A stretch of DNA of 64,000 nt from Streptomyces malachitofuscus. Lineage in GTDB: Bacteria; Actinomycetota; Actinomycetes; Streptomycetales; Streptomycetaceae. Location: the NCBI RefSeq assembly GCF_014650055.1, contig NZ_BMUF01000001.1, forward strand, positions 310,001-374,000. Direction: 5' to 3'. Positions 25,459 through 33,891 of the stretch are shown in pieces. Numbering within the stretch: the first letter of the stretch is position 1; the number at the start of each line of letters is the position of its first letter. Made by a program: the position numbers and the translations under genes. The notes under the pieces were generated by a model. That model was not told where the DNA came from, did not search any database, and saw only the letters and a program-made list of their open reading frames with translations.

Positions 25459-26403
25459 GTGACCGTGGGTAATAGACGCAGGCAGCCCAGCCTCGCGCAG
25501 CTCCGGGCGTTCGCCGCCGTGGCCGAGCATCTGCACTTCCGGGACGCCGCCGCGGCGATGGGGATGAGCCAGCCGGCGCTGTCGGGGGCCGTTTCGGCGC
25601 TCGAGGAGACACTGGGTGTCACCCTCGTGGAGCGTACGACGCGCAAGGTGCTGCTCTCGCCGGCCGGCGAGCGGCTCGCCGTCCGCGCCAAGGGCGTACT
25701 GGCGGAGGTCGGCGCGCTGATGGAGGAGGCGGACGCGCTGCGGGCGCCGTTCACCGGGGCGCTGCGCCTCGGTGTGATCCCGACCGTCGCGCCCTATCTG
25801 CTGCCGACGGTCCTGCGGCTGGTGCACGACCGCTATCCGCACCTCGACCTCCAGGTGCACGAGGAGCAGACCGCGAACCTGCTGGAGGGGCTGGCCGGCG
25901 GGCGGCTCGACCTGCTGCTGCTCGCCGTGCCCCTCGGCGTGCCGGGGGTGACCGAACTTCCCCTGTTCGACGAGGACTTCGTCCTGGTCACCCCGCTCGG
26001 CCACCGGCTCGGCGGCCGGCAGGGCATCCCCCGGGAGGTGCTGCGCGAGCTGAACCTGCTGCTGCTCGACGAGGGGCACTGCCTGCGCGACCAGGCCCTG
26101 GACATCTGCCGTGAGGCGGGCCGCGGGGGCGTGCCGGCCACCACCACGGCGGCCGGACTGTCCACGCTGGTGCAGCTGGTGGCGGGCGGCCTCGGGGTGA
26201 CGCTGCTCCCGCGCACCGCCGTCGACGTCGAGACCAGCCGCTCCAGCCGGCTGCTCACCGCCTGCTTCACCGATCCCGCTCCCACCCGACGCATCGCCCT
26301 CGCCATGCGCACGGGCGCGGCGAGGGCGGCGGAGTACGAGCAGTTGGCGGTGGCCCTGCGCGAGGCGATGCGGGACCTCCCGGTGCGGACCGTCGGGGAC
26401 TGA
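25459..26403 (+). CDS. oxyR: Peroxide-sensing regulator OxyR
   Basis: A 314-residue LysR-family activator with an N-terminal winged helix (FRDAAAAMGMSQPALSGAVS) and a redox domain carrying Cys208 and Cys217 in DEGHCLRDQALDICREAG, the pair that forms the sensory disulfide. Length and sequence agree with the S. coelicolor protein as I recall it. It should activate ahpCD under peroxide stress. The GTG at 25459 has GGAGGG at 25446-25450. Convergent with the ABC permease gene 20 bp downstream. Confidence 0.95.
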   Translation: MTVGNRRRQPSLAQLRAFAAVAEHLHFRDAAAAMGMSQPALSGAVSALEETLGVTLVERTTRKVLLSPAGERLAVRAKGVLAEVGALMEEADALRAPFTGALRLGVIPTVAPYLLPTVLRLVHDRYPHLDLQVHEEQTANLLEGLAGGRLDLLLLAVPLGVPGVTELPLFDEDFVLVTPLGHRLGGRQGIPREVLRELNLLLLDEGHCLRDQALDICREAGRGGVPATTTAAGLSTLVQLVAGGLGVTLLPRTAVDVETSRSSRLLTACFTDPAPTRRIALAMRTGAARAAEYEQLAVALREAMRDLPVRTVGD

Positions 26404-26422
26404 GTCCGCACCGTCGGCGGAC

Positions 26423-28759
26423 CTACTCCGTGCGCAGCCCGTCGGGGCGCATCATGCGCAGCAGCGGGGGCAGGCTCAGCACGGTCACCACGAGGACCAC
26501 GCCCGCGCCGATGCCGGTCATCTGCAGGACGCTCGGCCAGTCCACGCTCACCGGCGTCGAGGTCATCCGCAGCAGCACCGCGCCCAGGGCCATTCCCACC
26601 GTCGAGGCGAGCAGCAGGCCCAGGCCGATCGGGATCGCCGTCTGCCACAGCACCGACAGGCTCAGCGTGCGCCGCCGGGTGCCGAAGGCGATCAGGGCCG
26701 ACAGCAGCTTGCGGCGTTCGCGCAGCTGCTCCAGCTGGGAGACCAGCAGGCTGGCCCCGATCAGCGCCAGAACGGCGGCGGCACCGACGAACAGTCCCGT
26801 GCGGATGGCGTCGAACCGCTCGGTGCGCTCCGAGGCGGACCACGTCGTCGGATTGGACAGCGGGTCGATCGCGGCCGCCGTGTTGCGCACGTGCTCGCGG
26901 GCGGCGGGCACCGAGTCGTCGATCGCCAGATACAGCTCGCCCCTGACCGACTTCGCCACGTCCGCGGGTACCGCGGCCGGCGTCATCAGGAAGCCGCCGC
27001 GCTTCGTCCCGGTCGGGTCCTCGACGGAGTCGGCCTCCTTCAGCGTCTCGGGGAGGGACCAGACGACGTCCTCCGACGCGTCCGGGGTGTGGTGCATCTC
27101 CAGGTACAGCTTCTGGCCCGGCCTGCTCAGCGACGGGGTGTCGGTGTCGTACTCGCCGCCCCGGAGCGCGAAGACGTCGCCGTCCTCGCAGGAGGGGAGC
27201 TTCGCCACCTCGCGCAGGGTCGCGCAGTCGCCGATGGTCAGTTCGGCGGAGCGCTGCGGCTCCTTCGACCAGGACCGGTCGCCGAGGTAGCCCTCGGACA
27301 GCGCGTAGACCTCGCGGACGCCCTTGGTCCCCTCGAGCTTCGCGGTGGCCGCGGCGAGTTCCGTGCCGTCCGGCACCCGTACCTGCATCTGCGCCCGCGA
27401 CACGTCGAACCCGGTGTCCTTGGTGTAGTCGCCCTCGACCCCGGCGAACAGCATCTGCAGCGCGATCGCTCCGGCCACGGCCACCGCGATGCCGTTGACC
27501 ATGCGGGCCGCCGCGCCGCTGCTCAGCTGCAGGCGGCGCACCGCCAGCTGCCAGGACACGCTGCCCGAGCCGAGCCGGGCGACGACCGTCTCCACGATCC
27601 AGGGGAGCAGCGCCGTGACCCCGACGAGCAGACAGATGACACCGCCGGTGACCAGGTACCCGTTGAAGTCCCCGTTCTCCCGGCCCTGGCCGAGCATGGG
27701 GGCCAGCATGCCGATCCCGGCGACCGGCAGCAGCAGCCGCCACCAGAGCCGGCGGCGGGCGGGCCGCGCCGTGCGCACCACGCCCAGCGGTTCGATGACC
27801 ACTCCGCGCAGCGCCAGCAGGGTGACCAGCACCGCGGCCCCCGGGACCGCCACCGCGACCAGCAGCGCCAGCAGCGGCGAGGGGTTCAGATAGCTCGGGA
27901 AGACACTGATGTCGAACACCTCGAAGGACGCCGCGAGTTCGCGTCCCGCCAGGAAGAACCCGGTGCCGAACACCAGACCCAGCAGTGCCCCGCCGAGCGC
28001 CTCGCCCGCGGCGATCCGCCGTGTCATGCCGCCGTCGGAGCCGACCAGCCGCAGCGCGGCCAGCCTGCGGTCGCGCCGTTCGCCGCCGAACCGTACCGCC
28101 GCGGCGATGAACACGGCGACCGGCATCAGCAGCACCACGAACACGACCAGGACGAGCAGCACGAGGACCGGGTCCGCCTCCTCCTCGGTCGGGTTGGGGT
28201 CCCCGAAGCGGTCGATGCGGCCGACCATCCCGTCGCCCATCCGTTCCGCGAGGCCCTCGGCGCCCGCGTAGTAGGCGAGCTCCTGGGAGCCGATGAGCCC
28301 CTGCTCGCCGATCGTCCCCACGACGTCGTAATCCAGCCGGTCGCGCAGCAGCGCTCCGCCGTCCGAGTCGAGGAGCTCCTTCAGCGCGGGGGAGACCACC
28401 ATGTCACCGGGTGCCGGGAACTCCCGCAGACCGGGCGGCACCGGGGCCCGGTCGCCCTCCGGCTCCACCAGTCGGCCGCGGATGTCCTTTTCGTCGAACT
28501 CGGTGTCGGTGTCCGCGATCACGAGGGTGTTGTCGGCCGGGGACTCGATGGTGTCACCGAAGGTGTAGTTGAGGCGCGCCTCCCCCCGCCGGTCGCGCTC
28601 CGCCAGCGCACCGGGCAGGGCGGTGGTGAGCAGCAGCAGCGCCACGCCCAGCCCGACCCCGACGGCGGTGAGCAGCGCCCGGATCCACCCCTCGCGTCCG
28701 CCGGCGAAGGCGAACCGTAGGCCCATGCCGAGGTCGCGCCCCCACTGACGCGCACTCAT
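26423..28759 (-). CDS. FtsX-like ABC transporter permease
   Basis: A 778-residue permease with an N-terminal helix (about 28-50), a large extracytoplasmic segment, two blocks of FtsX helices (about 203-340 and 660-770) and further helices near 355-440. This is the MacB/LolE-like long form typical of antibiotic-peptide or lipid handling systems. The substrate is unknown. The start overlaps the ATPase stop by four bases. It is the last gene of a PadR-ATPase-permease operon. Confidence 0.9.
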   Translation of the reverse strand: MSARQWGRDLGMGLRFAFAGGREGWIRALLTAVGVGLGVALLLLTTALPGALAERDRRGEARLNYTFGDTIESPADNTLVIADTDTEFDEKDIRGRLVEPEGDRAPVPPGLREFPAPGDMVVSPALKELLDSDGGALLRDRLDYDVVGTIGEQGLIGSQELAYYAGAEGLAERMGDGMVGRIDRFGDPNPTEEEADPVLVLLVLVVFVVLLMPVAVFIAAAVRFGGERRDRRLAALRLVGSDGGMTRRIAAGEALGGALLGLVFGTGFFLAGRELAASFEVFDISVFPSYLNPSPLLALLVAVAVPGAAVLVTLLALRGVVIEPLGVVRTARPARRRLWWRLLLPVAGIGMLAPMLGQGRENGDFNGYLVTGGVICLLVGVTALLPWIVETVVARLGSGSVSWQLAVRRLQLSSGAAARMVNGIAVAVAGAIALQMLFAGVEGDYTKDTGFDVSRAQMQVRVPDGTELAAATAKLEGTKGVREVYALSEGYLGDRSWSKEPQRSAELTIGDCATLREVAKLPSCEDGDVFALRGGEYDTDTPSLSRPGQKLYLEMHHTPDASEDVVWSLPETLKEADSVEDPTGTKRGGFLMTPAAVPADVAKSVRGELYLAIDDSVPAAREHVRNTAAAIDPLSNPTTWSASERTERFDAIRTGLFVGAAAVLALIGASLLVSQLEQLRERRKLLSALIAFGTRRRTLSLSVLWQTAIPIGLGLLLASTVGMALGAVLLRMTSTPVSVDWPSVLQMTGIGAGVVLVVTVLSLPPLLRMMRPDGLRTE

Positions 28760-29451
28760 ACGACGCGCTCCATGTCCCGGGACCTGCCGTCGCGTACGAC
28801 GATCTCGCGGTCGGAGTACGCGGCCACCCGCGCCTCGTGCGTGACGAGGACGACGGCGGCGTTGGCGGACCGGGCGGCCTCGGTGAGCAGCTCCATGACG
28901 CGCTCGCCGTTGAGGGAGTCCAGGGCGCCGGTCGGCTCGTCGGCGAACAGCACCCGCGGGCCGGTGACCAGCGCGCGGGCCACGGCGACCCGCTGGCCCT
29001 GGCCGCCGGACACCTCGCCGGGACGCTTCTTGCGGACGTCGTCGACCTCGAGGCGCTCCATCCAGGTGAGCGCGGCCCGCTCGGCCTCCTTGCGGGGCGT
29101 GCCGTTCAGCCGCAGGGGCAGGGCGACGTTCTCCACGCAGGTCAGCTCCGGCACGAGCTGCCCGAACTGGAAGACGAAGCCGAACTCCGAGCGCCGCAGC
29201 GCGCTGCGCTCGGCGTCGCTCATGGTGGTCAGCTCACGCCCGTTGTAGAGGATCGAGCCGGAGTCGGGGGTGACGATCCCGGCGAGGCAGTGCAGCAGCG
29301 TCGACTTGCCGGAGCCGGAGGGACCCATCACGGCGACGACCTCACCGGGGTGGATGGAGAAACCGGCGCCGTCGAGCGCGGTGGTCGGTCCGTAGACCTT
29401 GCGCAGGTCCTGGGCCGTGAGCAGCGAGCCGGGGGGCGGGGACGCGGTCAT
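28756..29451 (-). CDS. ABC transporter ATP-binding protein
   Basis: A 231-residue ATPase of the MacB/LolD type: Walker A GPSGSGKST, Q loop, signature VSGGQGQRVAVARAL, Walker B VLFADEPTGALD and switch His in VLVTHE. It powers the permease encoded immediately downstream and overlaps both neighbours by four bases. Confidence 0.95.
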   Translation of the reverse strand: MTASPPPGSLLTAQDLRKVYGPTTALDGAGFSIHPGEVVAVMGPSGSGKSTLLHCLAGIVTPDSGSILYNGRELTTMSDAERSALRRSEFGFVFQFGQLVPELTCVENVALPLRLNGTPRKEAERAALTWMERLEVDDVRKKRPGEVSGGQGQRVAVARALVTGPRVLFADEPTGALDSLNGERVMELLTEAARSANAAVVLVTHEARVAAYSDREIVVRDGRSRDMERVV

Positions 29452-29981
29452 CGGGTCACCTCCGCACGGAGCTTGTCGAGACGCGCCGCCGTCAGCTCCA
29501 GCCAGCGCAGATCGGCCTCGAGGTGGAACAGGGCGTGGTCGCAGATGAGCTGGTCGGCCAGATCGCCCTTGCGCTTGCGGTCGGTGAGGATCCGCATGCT
29601 GCGCAGATGCTCCGAGCGCTGCGTGTCGAGGATGTCGGCCGCGTCGCGGCTGGTGAGCAGCGCCAGGACGACCTTGGTGTAGAGGGTCGACTGGAGGTAC
29701 GGCTCCGGCTTCTCCGGCGTGGCGAGCCAGCGCTCGACATCGGTGATGCCGGCCTCGGTGATCGCGTACCGCTTCCGCTCGGGGCCGCCGCCGGCCTCGA
29801 TGCCGTCGACTTCGACGAGCCCGTTCTTCAGCAGGCGGGACATCGTCGAGTAGACCTGGCCGTAGTGCAGTGGCCGGTCGTGACCGAACTTCTCGTCGAA
29901 GGCCCGCTTCAGGTCGTAACCATGGCGCGGGCCGGACTCCAGGAGTCCCAGGAGGGTGTGACCGATGGACATGCGGAGCAC
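29448..29981 (-). CDS. PadR-family regulator of the ABC operon
   Basis: A 177-residue PadR regulator. The N-terminal winged helix includes LLGLLESGPRHGYDLKRAFD and HYGQVYSTMSRLLKNGLVEV. The C-terminal helical dimerisation domain includes STLYTKVVLALLTSRDAADI. PadR proteins usually repress an adjacent transporter and are released by its substrate. It is first in the operon, overlapping the ATPase gene by four bases. Confidence 0.93.
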   Translation of the reverse strand: MLRMSIGHTLLGLLESGPRHGYDLKRAFDEKFGHDRPLHYGQVYSTMSRLLKNGLVEVDGIEAGGGPERKRYAITEAGITDVERWLATPEKPEPYLQSTLYTKVVLALLTSRDAADILDTQRSEHLRSMRILTDRKRKGDLADQLICDHALFHLEADLRWLELTAARLDKLRAEVTR

Positions 29982-29992
29982 TCTACACAGCG

Positions 29993-30014
29993 TGTATACG
30001 CGGCATGTATACGC
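29993..30014. promoter_or_regulatory. Candidate PadR operator
   Basis: TGTATACGC occurs twice, at 29993-30001 and 30006-30014, 13 bp apart, and each copy contains the palindrome GTATAC. It lies just upstream of the padR start (29981) and fits an autoregulatory site. Confidence 0.55.
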
Positions 30015-30077
30015 CGAGTGTGCAGATCATGGCGGGGTGTGGGAGAGCCCTGGTGGGGGCCGATTGTCACGGTTCTG

Positions 30078-30323
30078 CTACCGAGGCCGTGCGGAGTCCC
30101 CGGGCGGCCGCCCGCGGCGGGGCATCGGCCCGGTGTCACCGGGCAGCCGCCCCGCCTCCGCCAGCGCACGCCGCAGGAGGAACTCGATCTGCGCGTTCGC
30201 CGAGCGCAGTTCGTCGTTGGCCCAGCGTGCCAGCGCCTCGTACACCGACGGGTCGAGCCGCAGCAGCACCTGCTTGCGCTGCGGCCGACCCTGGGGGGGC
30301 GGGCCCCCGGACGAGGCCGTCAC
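30078..30323 (-). CDS. Small ribbon-helix-helix-like protein
   Basis: An 81-residue basic protein. The core KQVLLRLDPSVYEALARWAN, then ELRSANAQIEFLLRRALAEA, has the strand-helix-helix layout of Arc/MetJ/CopG DNA-binding proteins. Both ends are Pro/Arg/Gly-rich. The GTG start overlaps the SPFH gene stop (GTGA), so the two genes are co-translated. It may be a regulator of its own operon. A toxin-antitoxin role is possible for this fold but no toxin gene is adjacent. Confidence 0.78.
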   Translation of the reverse strand: MTASSGGPPPQGRPQRKQVLLRLDPSVYEALARWANDELRSANAQIEFLLRRALAEAGRLPGDTGPMPRRGRPPGDSARPR

Positions 30324-31264
30324 TGGTAGAGCGTCCCGGTGTTGAGGACCGGCTGCGCCGACCGGTCGCCGCACAGCACCACCATCAGGTTGGACACCAT
30401 CGCCGCCTTCCGTTCCGGGTCCAGCTCCACGATGTCCTGCTCGGCGATCCGGGTCAGCGCCGACTCGACCATGCCCACGGCGCCCTCCACGATCTGCTGC
30501 CGCGCCGCCACGACCGCGCCCGCCTGCTGCCGCTGGAGCATCGCCGAGGCGATCTCGGGGGCGTAGGCGAGGTGCGTGAACCGGGACTCGATGATCTGCA
30601 CACCGGCCGCCTCCACGCGCGCGTGCAGTTCGACGGCGAGCTTCTCGGTGATCTCCTCGGCGTTGCCGCGCAGCGAGAGGCCGTCCTCGTCATGGGCGTC
30701 GTAGGGGTACTCGATGGCGATGTGCCGCACGGCCGCCTCGGTCTGGGTGGAGACGAACTCGACGTAGTCGTCCACCTCGAAGGTGGCCTGTGCGGTGTCC
30801 TCCACCCGCCACACCACGACCGCGGCCAGCTCGATCGGGTTGCCGTAGGCGTCGTTCACCTTCAGTACGGCGGTCTCGTGGTTGCGCACGCGCGTGGAGA
30901 TCTTGGTGCGCGAGGTGAAGGGGTTCACCCAGCGCAGGCCGTCCTGGCGGATCGTGCCCCGGTAGCGGCCGAAGAGCTGCACCACCCGGGCCTCGCCCGG
31001 CGCCACCATGTTCAGCCCGCACATCGCGAGGAACGCGGCGATCGCGACCAGGATGCCGCCGATGATCAGGGCCGCCTTGGAGCCGGCCGCGGAGACCGCC
31101 GTGGCGGAGATGATCAGGCTCGCGCCGATGAGCAGTCCGACCAGTCCGAGGAGAAGCGCAAGACCGCCGCCGATGCTGTGCGCCGCGAACTCCCGTACGC
31201 GCGGGGCCGGCATCTCGGGTACATCGGCGGTGACCTGTGGGGTCCGGGTGTCGTGCGTGGACAT
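30320..31264 (-). CDS. SPFH-domain (stomatin/flotillin-like) membrane protein
   Basis: A 314-residue protein with two N-terminal helices (about 29-56, 66-85), then an SPFH domain: [47 protein letters not shown] and the helical [15 protein letters not shown] stretch. SPFH proteins form membrane scaffolds in lipid microdomains. It is divergent from the penicillin-binding protein gene, which may reflect an envelope role. Confidence 0.92.
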   Translation of the reverse strand: MSTHDTRTPQVTADVPEMPAPRVREFAAHSIGGGLALLLGLVGLLIGASLIISATAVSAAGSKAALIIGGILVAIAAFLAMCGLNMVAPGEARVVQLFGRYRGTIRQDGLRWVNPFTSRTKISTRVRNHETAVLKVNDAYGNPIELAAVVVWRVEDTAQATFEVDDYVEFVSTQTEAAVRHIAIEYPYDAHDEDGLSLRGNAEEITEKLAVELHARVEAAGVQIIESRFTHLAYAPEIASAMLQRQQAGAVVAARQQIVEGAVGMVESALTRIAEQDIVELDPERKAAMVSNLMVVLCGDRSAQPVLNTGTLYQ

Positions 31265-31318
31265 GGGTGATCCCCCGTTTCCTCCGTGCGCCTCCGCACG
31301 GGTCCCGTGCGGCTAGCG

Positions 31319-31341
31319 CTGATTTAGCTAAGTGATATCAG
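31319..31341. promoter_or_regulatory. A+T-rich quasi-palindrome before the SPFH gene
   Basis: CTGAT and ATATCAG flank a perfect TTAGCTAA palindrome, in a patch far more A+T-rich than its surroundings, about 55 bp before the SPFH start in the 244-bp gap shared with the divergent penicillin-binding protein gene. It could be an operator; the ribbon-helix-helix protein of the operon is a candidate ligand. Confidence 0.4.
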
Positions 31342-31508
31342 ATTACCCGATCCCGGCAACCTCACGCGCCTCTCGTACGTCGGTTCCTTTGGGGCGGGTG
31401 CTGATTGTCACGTCCGTAAAGGCCGGATCGGCAGTCCTTTGTCATAGCTCCCGGTGTTAGCTTTCTGAGCTGACCTGAGCGGCGAACCTGTGTGGCAGTT
31501 GAGCACAC

Positions 31509-33830
31509 ATGAACGAAGCGGAGCGGAACGGGCGTATGGGACGAGCGGAAGAAAGACGCGCACGACAGCGCGGTGGGCGCCGTGCGGCACCCAAGGGCCG
31601 CTCGTCGGGCGCGGCCGGCCGCACCGGCATACGCCGCCTCTTCACCTGGAAGAAGATCGTCGGCACCTTCTTCGGCCTCTGCCTGCTCGGCATGGGCGCC
31701 TTCATCGTGCTCTACATGATGATCGACATCCCCGAGGGGAACGCCGACGCCAAGCGGCAGAGCAACATCTACAAGTACAGCGACGGCTCGATCATGGCCC
31801 GCGACGGCGAGGTCAACCGTGAGGTCGTCGACCTGGCGCAGATCCCCAAGCCGGTGCAGCGCACCTTTGTCGCCGCCGAGAACAAGACCTTCTACAAGGA
31901 CTCCGGCGTCGACATCAAGGGCACCACGCGCGGTGTGTTCAACACGCTCACCGGCAAGGGCGCGCAGGGCGGTTCGACGATCACCCAGCAGTACGTCAAG
32001 AACTACTACCTGACGCAGGACCAGACCGTCACCCGCAAGCTGAAGGAACTGGTCATCTCCCTGAAGCTGGACCGGGAGAAGTCCAAGGACTACATCCTCG
32101 CCGGGTACATCAACACCAGCTACTACGGCCGCAACGCCTACGGGATCCAGGCCGCCGCCCAGGCCTACTACCGCGTCGACGCCGAGGACCTCTCGGTCGA
32201 GCAGGGCGCCTATCTCGCCGCGCTGCTCCAGGCACCGAGCCAGTACGACTGGGCGGTCGCCTCCGAGAACAGCAGGAAGCTGGTCAAGGCGCGCTGGAAC
32301 TACGTCCTGGACAACATGGTCGAGGAGGGCTGGCTGAAGCAGTCCGAGCGCTCCGGCATGAAGTTCCCCGTGCCCGAGGAGCCCAAGGGCGACCCGGGCA
32401 TGGCCGGCCAGACCGGCTACCTGGTGTATGCCGCCAACAACGAGCTGAAGAGGCAACTCGTCGCCGACGGCACGGCGGAGGACGCCAAGCAGGCCGACGC
32501 GCTCGTCGACGCCGGCGGCTGGACCGTCACCCTCAACATCGACAAGAAGAAGCAGACGGCGCTGGAGAAGGCGGTCAGGACCCAGCTCACCAGCAAGCTC
32601 GACCCGAAGGAACGCAAGGTCGACGCCGACGTCCAGGCCGGCGCCGTCTCCGTGAACCCGAAGAACGGCGCGGTCGTCGCCATGTACGGCGGCGTGGACT
32701 ACCTGAAGCACTTCACCAACAACGCCACCCGTAAGGACTACCAGCCCGCGTCCACCTTCAAGCCGGTGATCCTGGCCGCCGCCCTCGAGGAGCAGTCCGA
32801 GACCCAGGACGGGCAGCCGATCACGGCCAACACCGTCTACGACGGCACCAGCGAGCGCCCGGTCGTCGACGACGGCAAGAAGGTCGGCTTCGCCCCCGAG
32901 AACGAGGACGACGGCAACTACGGCGACATCACCGTCCAGACGGCGATGAACAAGTCCGTCAACTCCGTCTTCGCGCAGATGGGCGTCGACGTCGGCATGG
33001 ACAAGGTGATGGAGACCGCGGGCAACCTCGGCATGGACGTCGAGGGCCTGGAGGCCGTGCCCGCCCAGACTCTGGGCTCGATGGGCGCCAGCCCGCTGCA
33101 CATGGCCGGGGTCTACGCCACCCTCGACAACCACGGCAAGAAGACCACCCCGACGATCATCAAGTCGGCGGAGCACCGCAGCCGCACGGTCACCATGCCC
33201 GACGCGGTCGGCGAACAGGTCATCAGCCGTCAGACCGCCGACACCGTGACCTCCGTGCTGACCGGCGTGGTCGACGACGGTACGGCCCAGAAGGCGGTGC
33301 GCAACAACCCGCTGCGCGACGGCCAGCAGGTGGCCGGCAAGACCGGTACCTCCGACGACAACAAATCGGCCTGGTTCACCGGCTTCACGCCCGGCCTGGT
33401 GACCTCCGTCGGACTGTTCGGCGAGGACGACAAGCCCCCGCACCGGCACGTGAAGATGTACGGGGCCCTCGGCGAGGACCGCATCAACGGCGGTGGGCCT
33501 CCCGCCCAGATCTGGGCGGCGTACACCTTCGGCATCATGGACGAGGTCGCCAAGTTCGACCTGGACACCGACCAGGGCGCGGCCGTGAAGCCGACCCGGT
33601 CGCCGTCCCCGTCGCAGACGCCCTCGCAGACCCCGAGCCAGGAGCCGACGACCCGGGAGCCCACCACCCAGGCGCCCCCGGAGACCTCCTCCGCGCCGCC
33701 GACCTCGGAGCCGCCGACGCAGACCCCGACGGCCCCGCCGCCGACGAAGACGCCCTCGAACTCGCCGACCTTCGGCATCCCGGGAGACCCGGACGACCCG
33801 GACGACCCGCAGTTCGACGGCAACCAGTAG
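31509..33830 (+). CDS. Bifunctional penicillin-binding protein (class A)
   Basis: A 773-residue wall synthase. It has a basic cytoplasmic tail and a transmembrane helix (about 50-71). The GT51 glycosyltransferase domain has catalytic Glu124 in AAENKTFYKDSG and GGSTITQQYVKNYYL. The transpeptidase domain has Ser415 in PASTFK, SVN at 483-485 and KTG at 611-613. The C-terminal 90 residues are a Ser/Thr/Pro/Gln-rich extracellular tail ending in Asp-Pro repeats. It polymerises and crosslinks peptidoglycan. All catalytic motifs are present. Confidence 0.95.
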   Translation: MNEAERNGRMGRAEERRARQRGGRRAAPKGRSSGAAGRTGIRRLFTWKKIVGTFFGLCLLGMGAFIVLYMMIDIPEGNADAKRQSNIYKYSDGSIMARDGEVNREVVDLAQIPKPVQRTFVAAENKTFYKDSGVDIKGTTRGVFNTLTGKGAQGGSTITQQYVKNYYLTQDQTVTRKLKELVISLKLDREKSKDYILAGYINTSYYGRNAYGIQAAAQAYYRVDAEDLSVEQGAYLAALLQAPSQYDWAVASENSRKLVKARWNYVLDNMVEEGWLKQSERSGMKFPVPEEPKGDPGMAGQTGYLVYAANNELKRQLVADGTAEDAKQADALVDAGGWTVTLNIDKKKQTALEKAVRTQLTSKLDPKERKVDADVQAGAVSVNPKNGAVVAMYGGVDYLKHFTNNATRKDYQPASTFKPVILAAALEEQSETQDGQPITANTVYDGTSERPVVDDGKKVGFAPENEDDGNYGDITVQTAMNKSVNSVFAQMGVDVGMDKVMETAGNLGMDVEGLEAVPAQTLGSMGASPLHMAGVYATLDNHGKKTTPTIIKSAEHRSRTVTMPDAVGEQVISRQTADTVTSVLTGVVDDGTAQKAVRNNPLRDGQQVAGKTGTSDDNKSAWFTGFTPGLVTSVGLFGEDDKPPHRHVKMYGALGEDRINGGGPPAQIWAAYTFGIMDEVAKFDLDTDQGAAVKPTRSPSPSQTPSQTPSQEPTTREPTTQAPPETSSAPPTSEPPTQTPTAPPPTKTPSNSPTFGIPGDPDDPDDPQFDGNQ

Positions 33831-33833
33831 TAG

Positions 33834-33885
33834 GTACGACAGGAGGGGCGCCCGGTGACCGCACCGGGCGCCCCTCCTGTCGTAC
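33834..33885. terminator. Bidirectional terminator, 24-bp perfect stem
   Basis: A perfect 24-bp inverted repeat (33834-33857 and 33862-33885) with a four-base loop ACCG, lying between the convergent penicillin-binding protein and phosphatase genes. It should stop transcription from both sides. There is no long U-tract on either side. Confidence 0.85.
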
Positions 33886-33891
33886 GACGGC

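Noticed and set aside
28519..28755. Small minus-strand open frames at the start of the ABC permease gene
   Set aside because: These are out-of-frame shadows of the permease N-terminus.
30078..30323. Antitoxin of a type II toxin-antitoxin pair
   Set aside because: The ribbon-helix-helix-like fold fits, but its only partner gene encodes an SPFH membrane protein, not a toxin.
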